The notes: a model not told the origin generated them from the letters alone. Shown: positions 16,109 to 23,743, numbered from the stretch's first letter. The stretch: DNA of 38,955 nt from Gammaproteobacteria bacterium (GCA_019247195.1 JAFAPI010000155.1:1-38955); one strand, 5' to 3'. Numbers and translations are program-made.

Positions 16109-16648
16109 ATGACCGCGATTGGGCGCAGCTTCCCCGACTTCAGCCTGACCGGGGTGGTCTCGGCAGAGGCGGCACAGGCGTTTCAGACCCTGACGCTCGA
16201 CAGCTATGCGGGCAAGTGGAAGGTGGTGTTCTTCTGGCCGAAGGACTTCACCTTCGTGTGCCCCACCGAGCTGGCCGCATTCGGCAGGCTGGAGAAGGAA
16301 TTTCGCGCCCGCGACGCGCAGCTGCTCGGCGTCAGCACGGACAGCGAGTACGTGCACCTCGCCTGGCGCGGCGCGCGGGAGGAACTGCGGAACCTGCCCT
16401 ACCCGATGCTCGCCGACGTCAAGCGCGAGCTTACCGGCGCGCTGGGCATCCTCGATGCGGAGACCGGCGTGGCGCAGCGCGCCACCTTCATCGTCGACCC
16501 GCAGAACATCATCCGTTTCGTGTACGTGACCGACCGCAGTGTCGGCCGCAATCCCGAGGAGGTACTGCGCGTGCTCGATGCGCTCCAGACCGATGAATTG
16601 TGTCCGTGCAACTGGCAGAAGGGCGATGCGACCCTCGAGGCGGCCTGA
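16109..16648 (+). CDS. ahpC: AhpC-type peroxiredoxin (three-Cys, AhpD-partnered type)
   Basis: This 179-aa two-cysteine peroxiredoxin starts at ATG 16109 after GGAG. The peroxidatic C51 is in DFTFVCPTE. The C-terminal DELCPCNWQKGD supplies C165 and C167, the arrangement of mycobacterial AhpC (three cysteines, resolving residues near the C-terminus) rather than the enterobacterial AhpC that uses AhpF. It reduces hydrogen peroxide, organic peroxides and peroxynitrite in the cytoplasm. ahpD follows with a 1-nt overlap and should encode the reductant. OxyR control is indicated by the binding site and the divergent oxyR. Confidence 0.94.
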   Translation: MTAIGRSFPDFSLTGVVSAEAAQAFQTLTLDSYAGKWKVVFFWPKDFTFVCPTELAAFGRLEKEFRARDAQLLGVSTDSEYVHLAWRGAREELRNLPYPMLADVKRELTGALGILDAETGVAQRATFIVDPQNIIRFVYVTDRSVGRNPEEVLRVLDALQTDELCPCNWQKGDATLEAA

Positions 16649-17217
16649 TGATGACGCTCGAAACCCTGCGTGAGGCACTGCCGGGCTACGCCCGCGACCT
16701 CGCCCTGAACCTCGGCGCAGTGCTGACCCCGGCCGGGGCTCCCGGCCTGTCGGAGCGGCAGATCTGGGGGGCGGCGCTCACGGCCGCGGCCGCCTCGGGC
16801 AACCCCGCCTTCGCGCGCAGCGTGCAGGCACTCGCGGCGCGGCACCTGGATGCCGCACACGTGAGCGCGGCGCATGCGGCCGCGTCCATCATGGCGATGA
16901 ACAACGTCTACTACCGCTTCCTGCACCTGGTGCAGGACGAGGAGTACGCGCGCCTCCCGGCCCGGTTGCGCATGAACGTGATCGGCAGTCCCGGCATCGC
17001 CAAGGTGGACTTCGAGCTGCTCGCGCTCGTGGCCTCCGTCATCAACGGCTGCGGCAGCTGCGTGGTCTCGCACGAGCGGCAGCTGCGCCAGCATGGCATC
17101 GAGCGCGAGGCCATCCAGAGCGCGGTGCGGATCGCGGCGACGGTACACGCGGTGGCGCGTACGCTCGCCACCGCCGGTGGTGAGTACAGCAGCGCGGGGC
17201 GCAGCGAGGCGGCCTAG
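16648..17217 (+). CDS. ahpD: AhpD alkyl hydroperoxidase / AhpC reductase
   Basis: The ATG at 16648 shares its A with the ahpC stop (TGATG); a second ATG at 16651 is equally possible. The 189-aa protein carries the AhpD CxxC active site in INGCGSCVVSHERQL: C135 and C138, with E123 twelve residues before and H142 four after. This reproduces the Glu-Cys-Cys-His proton-relay spacing of Mycobacterium tuberculosis AhpD. Mtb His132 is replaced by Ser here. In that organism AhpD passes electrons from lipoamide dehydrogenase and dihydrolipoyl succinyltransferase to AhpC and has weak peroxidase activity itself. No ahpF is seen in the window, consistent with AhpD serving as reductant. Confidence 0.94.
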   Translation: MMTLETLREALPGYARDLALNLGAVLTPAGAPGLSERQIWGAALTAAAASGNPAFARSVQALAARHLDAAHVSAAHAAASIMAMNNVYYRFLHLVQDEEYARLPARLRMNVIGSPGIAKVDFELLALVASVINGCGSCVVSHERQLRQHGIEREAIQSAVRIAATVHAVARTLATAGGEYSSAGRSEAA

Positions 17218-17326
17218 TCCGGGCGCGCGCCAGGCGACGCGCCGGGCGCCTCCGCCTGCCGGCAGCAGGGCTCAATGGCGGCGCGCGGCCCGCTCCTTCA
17301 TGATGGATCGGGTCCGCGGCCCCCCA

Positions 17327-18199
17327 ATGATCCGAGCCCTCGTCCATACGCTGCTGCTGTTCGTCCTGCCGGCCGCGGCGCTCGCGCGCACCGTCACGGA
17401 CGATCTCGGGCGCGCCGTGCCGGTGCCTGAGCCGCCGCTGCGCATTGTGAGCCTCACGCCGGGCTCCACGGAGCTGCTGTTCGCCGCCGGAGCGGGATCC
17501 TCCGTCATCGCCACCGTCGAGTATTCCGATGAGCCGGTGGCGGCGCGGCGCGTGCCGCGCATCGGCGATGCCGCGGCGGTCGACATGGAGCGCCTGGTGG
17601 CGCTGCACCCCGACGTGGTGATCGCCTGGGCCGCCGGCGGCAACCCCGCGCAACGCGAGAAGATCGCAGCCCTGCATATTGCCGTTTACGAGCAGCAGGT
17701 GCTGCGGCTCGCGGACATCCCCGCGGCCGTACGGCGGCTGGGAAGCCTCGCCGGCACCGCGGCGGCGGCGCAGCCGGCCGCTGCCACCATGGAGGCGCGG
17801 CTCGCGGCGCTGCGTCGCGCGCATCCGCTCAACGGGCCGCGCCCGAGCGTGCTGCTGCAGGTGTGGAACCGACCCGTATACACCGTCGGCGGTCGCCACC
17901 TGATGAGCGATGCACTGACGCTGTGCGGGGCGCGCAACGTATTCGCCGATCTGACCGAACCCGGGCCGGTGGTCGACACCGAATCGATCATCGCCCGCGA
18001 CCCGGACATCATCATCGCGGCGGCTCCGACGGGCGAGGGCGCCTCCTGGGTAGCCGACTGGCGCAAGCTCAGGGCGCTGCGGGCCGTGCGCACCGGGCGG
18101 GTCGCCGCCTTCGAGGATCAGGCGCTGTCGCGCCTCGGGCCGAGCGTCATCGGGGCGACCGAGGCGCTGTGCGCCACGCTCGCGCGCCTCAGTCCCTGA
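17327..18199 (+). CDS. BtuF-like periplasmic substrate-binding protein (helical backbone class)
   Basis: With ATG 17327 (MIRALVHTLLLFVLPAAALA) the product is 290 aa with a good signal peptide; ATG codons at 17300 and 17303 would add a charged extension. No clear Shine-Dalgarno is seen for any of them. The fold is the TroA/BtuF class: VTDDLGRAVPVPEPPLRIVSLTPGSTELLFAAGAG, then DMERLVALHPDVVIAW, a long connecting helix, and VYTVGGRHLMSDALTLCGARNVFADL. Such proteins deliver cobalamin, haem or ferric siderophores to an ABC importer. No permease or ATPase gene is adjacent, so the partner must be elsewhere. I see no B12-box upstream. The 3' end overlaps convergent yajQ by 11 nt. Confidence 0.87.
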   Translation: MIRALVHTLLLFVLPAAALARTVTDDLGRAVPVPEPPLRIVSLTPGSTELLFAAGAGSSVIATVEYSDEPVAARRVPRIGDAAAVDMERLVALHPDVVIAWAAGGNPAQREKIAALHIAVYEQQVLRLADIPAAVRRLGSLAGTAAAAQPAAATMEARLAALRRAHPLNGPRPSVLLQVWNRPVYTVGGRHLMSDALTLCGARNVFADLTEPGPVVDTESIIARDPDIIIAAAPTGEGASWVADWRKLRALRAVRTGRVAAFEDQALSRLGPSVIGATEALCATLARLSP

Positions 18200-18671
18200 A
18201 GTTAGTGAACTGCAGCGGCACGGGCAGCTTGGCGCCGCGCAGCAGCGCGATCGCCGCCTGCAGCTCATCGCGCTGCTTGCCGGTGACCCGCACCTTCTCG
18301 CCCTGCAGCCCCGCCTGCACCTTCAGTTTCGAGTCCTTGAGCAGCCGCATGATGCGTTTGCCGGTCTCCGCATCGATGCCGTGGCGCAGCACGACTTCCT
18401 GGTGGGCGGCGGACAGGGTGCTCTGCGGCTCCTTCACCTCGAGGCAGACGAGGTCGATACCACGCTTGGCGAGGCGCAGCTTGAGGATCTCGAGCATCTG
18501 CTTCAGCTGGAAATCCACCTGCGCGTGCAGCGTGACGGTGAAGTCCTGCAGCTCGAAGCGGGCGCCCGTATCCTTGAAATCGAAACGCTGCGCGAGCTCG
18601 CGACCCGCCTGGTCGACCGCGTTCGCCACCTCATGCGCATTGAGCTCGGAGACGGTGTCGAAGGAGGGCAT
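18189..18671 (-). CDS. yajQ: YajQ-family nucleotide-binding protein
   Basis: The 160-aa protein is full length for UPF0234/YajQ and matches its hallmarks: MPSFDTVSELNAHEVANAVDQ, AQRFDFKDTGARFEL, KRGIDLVCLEV, KLKVQAGLQGEKVRVTGKQRDELQ and the C-terminal LPVPLQFTNFRD. The family has two RRM-like ferredoxin folds. Xanthomonas and Pseudomonas members bind c-di-GMP and act with a LysR regulator in virulence control, while E. coli YajQ binds nucleotides and tRNA. Start ATG 18671 is 2 nt from the stop of the upstream small gene, so they form an operon. Confidence 0.95.
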   Translation of the reverse strand: MPSFDTVSELNAHEVANAVDQAGRELAQRFDFKDTGARFELQDFTVTLHAQVDFQLKQMLEILKLRLAKRGIDLVCLEVKEPQSTLSAAHQEVVLRHGIDAETGKRIMRLLKDSKLKVQAGLQGEKVRVTGKQRDELQAAIALLRGAKLPVPLQFTNFRD

Positions 18672-18673
18672 GC

Positions 18674-19030
18674 TCAGCGACGCCGCCGCGGGCTGCGTCC
18701 GCGCTGCAGGCGACGCCGCTGCTCGCGCGCCAGGGTCATGAAGCGCGGCGTGAGGCCCGCATCCTCGTACACCGGGTCACCGTGCTCGTCGGTGGAGATG
18801 ACGCGGCTGCCGGGCACGTACGGCATCGCCGCGGCGAGTTGCTGCAGTGCCGCGCCGAGCAGCTCGCTGATCAGCTGCTCGGTGCTGCGCCCGGGGAACA
18901 GCTCGGCGAGGGCGAGCAGGCGCGCCGCGTCATCGATCGGCAGGCGCACCGCGTAGCGGCGCGCGGTGCGCGGCGCCGCCGCGCTCTGCGTCCAGCTCTC
19001 CAGCAGCGCCTTGAATTCCAACGTGCCCAC
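18674..19030 (-). CDS. Small conserved protein, resembles gammaproteobacterial 'pilin assembly / type 1 pilus tip' annotations
   Basis: A GTG at 19030 starts a 118-aa protein (MGTLEFKALLESW). The core RRYAVRLPIDDAARLLALAELFPGRSTEQLISELLGAAL looks like a helical, ribbon-helix-helix-like segment. It is followed by MPYVPGSRVISTDEHGDPVYEDAGLTPRFM, a block I recall from short pseudomonad proteins annotated as type 1 pilus tip components. I see no signal peptide, so that name is doubtful. A basic Arg-rich tail (RRRLQRGRSPRRRR) ends the protein and could bind nucleic acid. It lies 2 nt before yajQ and probably shares its transcript. The function is unknown. Confidence 0.75.
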   Translation of the reverse strand: MGTLEFKALLESWTQSAAAPRTARRYAVRLPIDDAARLLALAELFPGRSTEQLISELLGAALQQLAAAMPYVPGSRVISTDEHGDPVYEDAGLTPRFMTLAREQRRRLQRGRSPRRRR

Positions 19031-19160
19031 CTGCGGCGACCGGGCGGGTCGCGCCGCGCGATCTTACCGGAAAAGCACACCGGGGCCTGCGCGGTGGGCG
19101 GCGCGTGTCGGCGCGCCGGGAACCATCCCGCCGCCCGGGGCGGGCGGCGACCCGGTTTCC

Positions 19161-19190
19161 TTGACGGCCCGGCGGCGCCACGGCGATACT
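19161..19190 (+). promoter_or_regulatory. trp operon promoter
   Basis: A sigma-70-like promoter with -35 TTGACG (19161-19166, 5 of 6) and -10 GATACT (19185-19190, 4 of 6) at 18-bp spacing. The expected start, 6-8 nt after the -10, falls at 19197, which is the A of the leader-peptide ATG. No other match of this quality lies before trpE. A TrpR operator is not evident. Confidence 0.65.
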
Positions 19191-19196
19191 CGAACC

Positions 19197-19244
19197 ATGC
19201 CGTTCGCCCGCCCGACGCGTCTTTGGTGGTGGCGCCCCACGTAA
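19197..19244 (+). CDS. trpL: trp leader peptide (15 aa, three tandem Trp codons)
   Basis: ATG at 19197 opens a 15-codon frame encoding MPFARPTRLWWWRPT, ending in TAA at 19242. The three consecutive TGG codons (19224-19232) are the hallmark of a tryptophan attenuation leader. They sit just before the 5' arm (19236-19240) of the first hairpin, so a ribosome stalled there would mask it. No Shine-Dalgarno precedes the ATG, and the predicted transcription start coincides with it, so translation is probably leaderless. Rhizobial trpL has the same architecture (leaderless, about 14 codons, WWW). Only the architecture is compared here, not homology. Confidence 0.85.
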   Translation: MPFARPTRLWWWRPT

Positions 19245-19305
19245 ACGGAGTGGGCACGGTCAGCTTCGCGCGCATTTAGTTCGGACTTCACCAGAACCCA
19301 TCTCC
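19236..19305 (+). promoter_or_regulatory. trp attenuator: pause and antiterminator hairpins
   Basis: CCCAC (19236-19240) can pair with GTGGG (19250-19254) as the 1:2 pause hairpin. GGAGTGGG (19247-19254) can instead pair with CCCATCTCC (19297-19305, one bulged T) as the 2:3 antiterminator. The latter uses bases needed for the terminator stem at 19295-19302, so antiterminator and terminator exclude each other. Stalling at the Trp codons covers arm 1 and favours the antiterminator, giving read-through when charged tRNA-Trp is scarce. Confidence 0.75.
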
Positions 19306-19330
19306 GGATCAACCCCGGGATGGGTTTTTT
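19295..19330 (+). terminator. trp attenuator intrinsic terminator
   Basis: AACCCATC (19295-19302) pairs perfectly with GATGGGTT (19319-19326), with a further CCGG/CCGG pairing inside the loop. The T-run continues to 19330, giving six T residues from 19325. The terminator ends 23 nt before the trpE start codon and is the 3:4 element of the attenuator. In this GC-rich genome the stem plus T-run is unmistakable. Confidence 0.88.
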
Positions 19331-19353
19331 GTTGTCTGCTGGAGGATAGGCCC

Positions 19354-20730
19354 TTGCAGGCCCGTTTCGACATCGCCGGCGATCTCGACACTCCGGTGTC
19401 GGCGTTCATGAAGCTGCGCGCCTTCGACCCGTGCTTCCTGCTCGAGAGCGTGGAGGGCGGTGAGCGGCTCGGCCGCTACTCCTTCGTCGGCTTCGGCGAG
19501 ACGCTGCAGGTGCGGCTCGATGCCGGCGGCCTCGTGGTGGGCGAGGAGCGGCGGCCGCTGCCGCGCAGCGCGCCCGAGCTGCTCGCGGCCCTGCGCAGCG
19601 CGCTCGCCCGGGCGCCCCAGCCGCAGCCCGAGGCGGGCGTGCCCCTCGCCGGCGGCCTCGTCGGCTACGCCGCCTACGACGTGGTGCGCTACTTCGAGCA
19701 CCTGCCGGCGCGTCTGCGCGCCGATGTGCCGGCGCTGCATTACGCGGCGCCGCGTTCGGTGCTGGTGTTTGACCATCTGACGCGCGGTATCGCCCTGCTG
19801 CACGCCGGCAGCGAGGCGGAGCGGGCAGCGCTGCGGCGCGAGGTGGTGCGGGCCCTGCATGGCGCGCTGCCGAACGGCGCGCGCCGCGGGCGCTACTCCC
19901 CGCCGCTGAGCGCCTTCGCGCGCGAGGCCTACCTCGAGGGTGTGCGCCGCACCCAGGAGCACATCGCCGCCGGCGACGTCTACCAGCTGGTGCTCGCCAG
20001 CCGCTTCGGCGGACGGCACGAGCTCGAGCCCTTCCAGGCCTATCGCGCCCTGCGGCTCATCAACCCTTCGCCCTACATGTACTACTGCGCCCTGGGCGAG
20101 GTCGCGGTGGTCGGCTCCTCGCCCGAGGCGCTGGTGAAGCTGAGCGGCCGCCACGCACAGCTGCGGCCGATCGCCGGCACCCGGCCGCGCGGCGCCGATC
20201 CCGCGCGCGATGCCGCGCACGAGCGCGAGCTGCTCGCCGACCCGAAGGAGAACGCCGAGCACGTGATGCTGGTCGATCTGGCGCGCAACGACCTCGGGCG
20301 GGTGGCGCGTGCCGGCAGCGTACGGGTGGATCCCTACCGCGCCATCGAGCGCTACAGCCACGTGATGCACATCGTCAGCGGCGTACGCGGTGAGCTCGCA
20401 CCGCAGTGCGACGCCTTCGACCTGTTCGCCGCGACCTTCCCGGCCGGTACGCTGGTCGGCGCCCCCAAGGTGCGCGCCATGCAGATCATCGACGAGCTCG
20501 AGCCGGTGAGCCGCGGACTCTATGGCGGCACGGTCGGCTACTTCGGCGCGCGCGGCGACATGGACCACGCGATCACCATCCGCACGCTGGTATTCCGCGG
20601 CGACGAGTACTCCTACCAGGCCGGTGCCGGCATCGTCGCCGACAGCCGCCCGGAGAGCGAGTACCAGGAGGTGCTCGCCAAGGGCGGGGCCATGGCGCGC
20701 GCGCTCGAGCTGGCCGGGGAGGGCCTGTGA
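19354..20730 (+). CDS. trpE: Anthranilate synthase component I
   Basis: Translation starts at TTG 19354 (LQARFDIAGD), fixed by a strong GGAGG at 19341-19345, 8 nt upstream and immediately after the attenuator T-run; no ATG is available. The 458-aa enzyme is somewhat shorter than the usual ~490-520 at the N-terminus but keeps the feedback-site LLES motif (FLLESVEGGERLGRYSFVGFGE). The chorismate-binding domain has AGDVYQLVLASRF, IAGTRPRG, HVMLVDLARNDLGRV, TFPAGTLVGAPKVRAMQII and YQAGAGIVADSRPESEYQE. With TrpG it converts chorismate and glutamine to anthranilate. The non-ATG start after an attenuator should keep translation modest. Confidence 0.97.
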   Translation: MQARFDIAGDLDTPVSAFMKLRAFDPCFLLESVEGGERLGRYSFVGFGETLQVRLDAGGLVVGEERRPLPRSAPELLAALRSALARAPQPQPEAGVPLAGGLVGYAAYDVVRYFEHLPARLRADVPALHYAAPRSVLVFDHLTRGIALLHAGSEAERAALRREVVRALHGALPNGARRGRYSPPLSAFAREAYLEGVRRTQEHIAAGDVYQLVLASRFGGRHELEPFQAYRALRLINPSPYMYYCALGEVAVVGSSPEALVKLSGRHAQLRPIAGTRPRGADPARDAAHERELLADPKENAEHVMLVDLARNDLGRVARAGSVRVDPYRAIERYSHVMHIVSGVRGELAPQCDAFDLFAATFPAGTLVGAPKVRAMQIIDELEPVSRGLYGGTVGYFGARGDMDHAITIRTLVFRGDEYSYQAGAGIVADSRPESEYQEVLAKGGAMARALELAGEGL

Positions 20731-21320
20731 GCGCGCGGCTGCTGCTCATCGACAACTACGACTCCTTCACCTACAACCTGGTGCAGGCCTTCCTGGTGCT
20801 GGGCGCGCAGGTGAGCGTCTACCGCAACGACGCCCTGACGCCCGAGGCGGCGCGCGCGCTCGCGCCGACGCACCTCTGCATCTCGCCCGGTCCCGGCACG
20901 CCGCGCCAGGCCGGGGTCTCGATGGAGATGATCCGTGCCTTCGCCGGGCAGGTGCCGGTGCTCGGGGTATGCCTCGGCCACCAGGCGATCGTGGAAGTGT
21001 TCGGCGGCGAGGTGGTGCGCGCCGCGCGTCTCATGCACGGCAAGACCTCGCCGGTGCATCACGACGGCCGCACGCTCTTCGCCGGGTTGCCGCAGCCGTG
21101 CGAGGTCGGGCGCTATCACTCGCTGCTGGCCGCCCCCGAGCGCATCCCGGCCGCGCTCGAAGTCAGCGCCCGTACCGCCGAGGGGGAGGTCATGGGGGTG
21201 CGTCACCGCTCACTGGCGGTGGAGGGCGTGCAGTTCCACCCGGAGAGCATCCTGACGCCCACCGGTCCGCGCCTGCTGGCGAACTTCCTGGGCGTCACCG
21301 CGGAGGCCGCGCGTGAGTGA
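20727..21320 (+). CDS. trpG: Anthranilate synthase component II (glutamine amidotransferase)
   Basis: The GTG at 20727 overlaps the trpE stop by 4 nt (GTGA). The 197-aa class I amidotransferase begins SARLLLIDNYDSFTYNLVQAF, has CISPGPGTP, the nucleophile C82 in VLGVCLGHQAI, and the His-Glu of the triad in VQFHPESILTP. It hydrolyses glutamine and channels ammonia to TrpE. Many bacteria share one TrpG between anthranilate and p-aminobenzoate synthesis; its placement here, coupled to trpE and under attenuation, points mainly to tryptophan. It is not fused to TrpD, unlike in E. coli. Confidence 0.97.
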   Translation: MSARLLLIDNYDSFTYNLVQAFLVLGAQVSVYRNDALTPEAARALAPTHLCISPGPGTPRQAGVSMEMIRAFAGQVPVLGVCLGHQAIVEVFGGEVVRAARLMHGKTSPVHHDGRTLFAGLPQPCEVGRYHSLLAAPERIPAALEVSARTAEGEVMGVRHRSLAVEGVQFHPESILTPTGPRLLANFLGVTAEAARE

Positions 21321-22338
21321 GGTGCGGGTGCTGCTCGAGCAGCTGCTCGAGCGCCGAGACCTGAGCGAGGCGCAGGCGGAGTCGCTCCTCGGGCACCTCA
21401 GTGACCGTGCCCTGCCGCCGGCGCTCGGCGGCGCGCTGCTCGCGGCCCTGGGCAGCAAGGGCGCGGTGGCGGCGGAGGTGCGCGGACTGGCGCGCGCGAT
21501 GCGCCGTCTCGCGCAGCGGCCCGCCACCCCGCCCGGACTGCGCGCCATCGACATCGTCGGCACCGGCGGCGATGCCTCCGGCAGCCTCAACATCTCCACC
21601 GGCACCGCGCTGCTGACGGCCGCCTGCGGCGTGCCGGTCATCAAGCACGGCAACCGCTCGGTGTCGAGCCGCTGCGGCAGTGCCGACGTGCTGGCCGCGC
21701 TCGGGCTGCCCATTCCGCTCGATGCGGGGGCCGCCGCGCGCTGCCTGCAGGCCACGGGCTTCACCTATCTCTTCGCGCCGCACTACCACGCCGCCACTGC
21801 GGCGATCGCACCGATCCGCGCCGCACTCGGGGTGCGCACCGTCTTCAACATCCTCGGCCCGCTCGTCAATCCCGCGCAACCGCCCCTGCACCTGGTCGGT
21901 GCCTACAGCGCCGAGGTGGCGCGGCTGATGGCGGACACCTTCGCCGGTCTGCCCATCGAGCGCACCTTCGTGGTCCATGGCGCGCTCGGCTGGGACGAAC
22001 CGACCCCGATCGGACCCTTCACGCTCTTCGACGTCGTGCCCGGGAGGGTACGCGAGAGCACCCGCACACCCGAGGACTACGGGCTCGAGCGCTGTCGCGC
22101 GCACGATCTTGCCGGCGGCGATGCTGCCCACAACGCACACGCCCTGCGCGCGGTGCTGCGCGGCGAGCGTCGCGATGCGCATCGTGACTGCCTGCTGCTC
22201 GGGGCGGCGCTGGCGCTGGAGGTGGCCGGCGAAGCCGACACGCCGGCCGCGGGCGTCGCGCGCGCCGCGCGGGCCATCGACGAGGGCGCGGCCGCCGCAT
22301 TGCTCGATCGGCTCGCGCGGCTGGGCGACGCGCCGTGA
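21313..22338 (+). CDS. trpD: Anthranilate phosphoribosyltransferase
   Basis: The GTG at 21313 overlaps trpG by 8 nt. The 341-aa protein has standard length and the type III phosphoribosyltransferase fold: IVGTGGDASGSLNISTGTALL (PRPP binding; the usual T-F-N-I-S reads S-L-N-I-S), VPVIKHGNRSVSSRCGSADVLAALG (anthranilate and Mg site), FAPHYHAATAAIAPIRAALGVRTVFNILGPLVNPA, and VVHGALGWDEPTPIGPF. It transfers phosphoribose to anthranilate, the second pathway step. Confidence 0.97.
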   Translation: MSEVRVLLEQLLERRDLSEAQAESLLGHLSDRALPPALGGALLAALGSKGAVAAEVRGLARAMRRLAQRPATPPGLRAIDIVGTGGDASGSLNISTGTALLTAACGVPVIKHGNRSVSSRCGSADVLAALGLPIPLDAGAAARCLQATGFTYLFAPHYHAATAAIAPIRAALGVRTVFNILGPLVNPAQPPLHLVGAYSAEVARLMADTFAGLPIERTFVVHGALGWDEPTPIGPFTLFDVVPGRVRESTRTPEDYGLERCRAHDLAGGDAAHNAHALRAVLRGERRDAHRDCLLLGAALALEVAGEADTPAAGVARAARAIDEGAAAALLDRLARLGDAP

Positions 22339-23150
22339 GCGGCTTCCTGGACGAGATGGCCGCGGCGAGCCGTGCTCGGCTGGAGACCTCGCGGCAGGCG
22401 GTCCCGCTGCGGGACCTCGCGCGCCGCGCGACCACGCTGGCGCCGGCCCCGCCCTTGCGGCTGAGCGGCTTCGACCTCATCGCCGAGGTGAAGCGTCGCT
22501 CGCCCGCGGCGGGCGTGCTGCGCGCGGCGGAGGATGATCTCGCGCAGCGGGTGCGCGACTACGCTGCCGGCGGCGCCTGCGCGGTCTCGGTGCTCACCGA
22601 GCCCACGCGCTTCGCCGGCACCCTCGCGGATCTCACGGCCGCGGCCGCGGCGCTGCAACCGCTGGGAGTCCCGGCGCTGCGCAAGGATTTCATCGTCGAT
22701 CCGTACCAGGTGTACGAGGCGCGCGCGGCCGGGGCCGGCGGCGTGCTGCTCATCCTGCGGATGCTGCCGCCGGCGCTCACGCAGACCCTGCTCGCCTGCG
22801 CGCGCGAGCTCGGGCTGTTCGCGCTGCTCGAGGCCTTCGATGCGGCCGACGCGGCCCTGGCACGGCGGCTGGTGGAAGGTCACGCGCATCAGCAGGTGCT
22901 GCTCGCGGGCCTCAACTGCCGCGACCTCGACTCGCTGCAGGTCGTGCCGCAACGCCTGCTCGAGGGGCTGGCGCAGTTGCCGCGTGGCGTGCCGCGGGTC
23001 GCCGAGAGCGGCCTCGAGCAGGCCGCGGACGCCGCGGCGCTCGCCGCGGCGGGCTATGAGGCGGCGCTGGTGGGTAGCGCGCTGATGCGTGGGCCCGAGC
23101 CGCGCGAGCTGACCGCCGCGCTCATCGCGGCGGGGCGGGGGGCGCGCTGA
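22335..23150 (+). CDS. trpC: Indole-3-glycerol-phosphate synthase
   Basis: The GTG at 22335 overlaps the trpD stop by 4 nt. The 271-aa (beta/alpha)8 enzyme shows LIAEVKRRSPAAGVL (catalytic Lys and phosphate-binding Ser), PALRKDFIVDPYQVYEARAAGAGGVLLI (catalytic Lys-Asp-Phe), LNCRDLDSLQV (the conserved Asn-x-Arg) and RVAESGL. It closes carboxyphenylaminodeoxyribulose phosphate to indole-3-glycerol phosphate. It is a single-function protein, not the TrpC-F fusion of enteric bacteria. trpF starts on the last base of its stop codon. Confidence 0.97.
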   Translation: MSGFLDEMAAASRARLETSRQAVPLRDLARRATTLAPAPPLRLSGFDLIAEVKRRSPAAGVLRAAEDDLAQRVRDYAAGGACAVSVLTEPTRFAGTLADLTAAAAALQPLGVPALRKDFIVDPYQVYEARAAGAGGVLLILRMLPPALTQTLLACARELGLFALLEAFDAADAALARRLVEGHAHQQVLLAGLNCRDLDSLQVVPQRLLEGLAQLPRGVPRVAESGLEQAADAAALAAAGYEAALVGSALMRGPEPRELTAALIAAGRGAR

Positions 23151-23743
23151 TGTGGATCAAGATCTGCGGCCTCAGCTCGGCGGAGGCGGTGGCGGCGGCG
23201 CTCGAGAGCGGCGCCGATGCGCTCGGCTTCGTGTTCACGGACTCGCCCCGGCGCGTGACGCCGCTCCAGGCGGCGCGGCTCGCCGCGCCGATCGGCGGGC
23301 GTGCCCGGCGCGTCGCCGTCGCGCGCCACCCGCCGCAGCAGCTCGTCGATGCCATCCTCGCGGACTTCGCGCCCGAGGTGCTGCAGACCGATGCCGACGA
23401 CTTTGCCGGTCTTACCCTGCCGGCCAGCCTCGGCCGGCTGCCGGTCTGGCGCGCGTCCCGCGGCGGGGCGCTGCCCGCGCGGCTGCTGTTCGAGGGCGCG
23501 GCGAGCGGGCGCGGCGAGCTCAGCGACTGGGCGGCGGCGCGCGAGCTCGCGCGCCGCACCGAGCTGGTTCTCGCCGGCGGGCTCAACTGCGCCAATGTCC
23601 GCGAGGCCCTCCGCGCCGTCGCTCCGTTCGGCGTCGACGTCTCGAGCGGCGTCGAGGACGAGCCGGGCCGCAAGAGCCCGGCGCTCATTGCCCGTTTTGT
23701 CGCTACCGTGCGGGGCGCGAGCGCCCCGGGGAACCTGTCATGA
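23150..23743 (+). CDS. trpF: Phosphoribosylanthranilate isomerase
   Basis: ATG 23150 shares its A with the trpC stop (TGATG). The 197-aa TIM barrel begins MWIKICGLSSAEAVAAALESGADALGFVFTDSPRRVTP, with the catalytic Cys in KICG. Near the end it has LVLAGGLNCANV and FGVDVSSGVEDEPGRKSP, the phosphate-binding loop. It carries out the Amadori isomerisation of phosphoribosylanthranilate. The catalytic Asp expected in the LQTDAD segment is present (EVLQTDADDF; the usual form is LQLHGDE). trpB overlaps its end by 4 nt. Confidence 0.96.
   Translation: MWIKICGLSSAEAVAAALESGADALGFVFTDSPRRVTPLQAARLAAPIGGRARRVAVARHPPQQLVDAILADFAPEVLQTDADDFAGLTLPASLGRLPVWRASRGGALPARLLFEGAASGRGELSDWAAARELARRTELVLAGGLNCANVREALRAVAPFGVDVSSGVEDEPGRKSPALIARFVATVRGASAPGNLS

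Noticed and set aside
17218-17326. Cobalamin riboswitch upstream of the BtuF-like gene
   Set aside because: I looked for a B12-box-like sequence and long leader; the 109-bp gap is too short and has none.
19309-20568. Open frame of 419 codons antisense to trpE
   Set aside because: Low-complexity composition typical of antisense frames in high-GC genes; trpE on the other strand is unmistakable.
22910-22945. Loss of the catalytic NNRDL motif in TrpC
   Set aside because: LNCRDL keeps the conserved Asn and Arg; only the variable middle residue is Cys.
23395-23410. Missing catalytic residue in TrpF
   Set aside because: The segment LQTDADDF is divergent, but an Asp is available at the expected position and all other motifs are intact.
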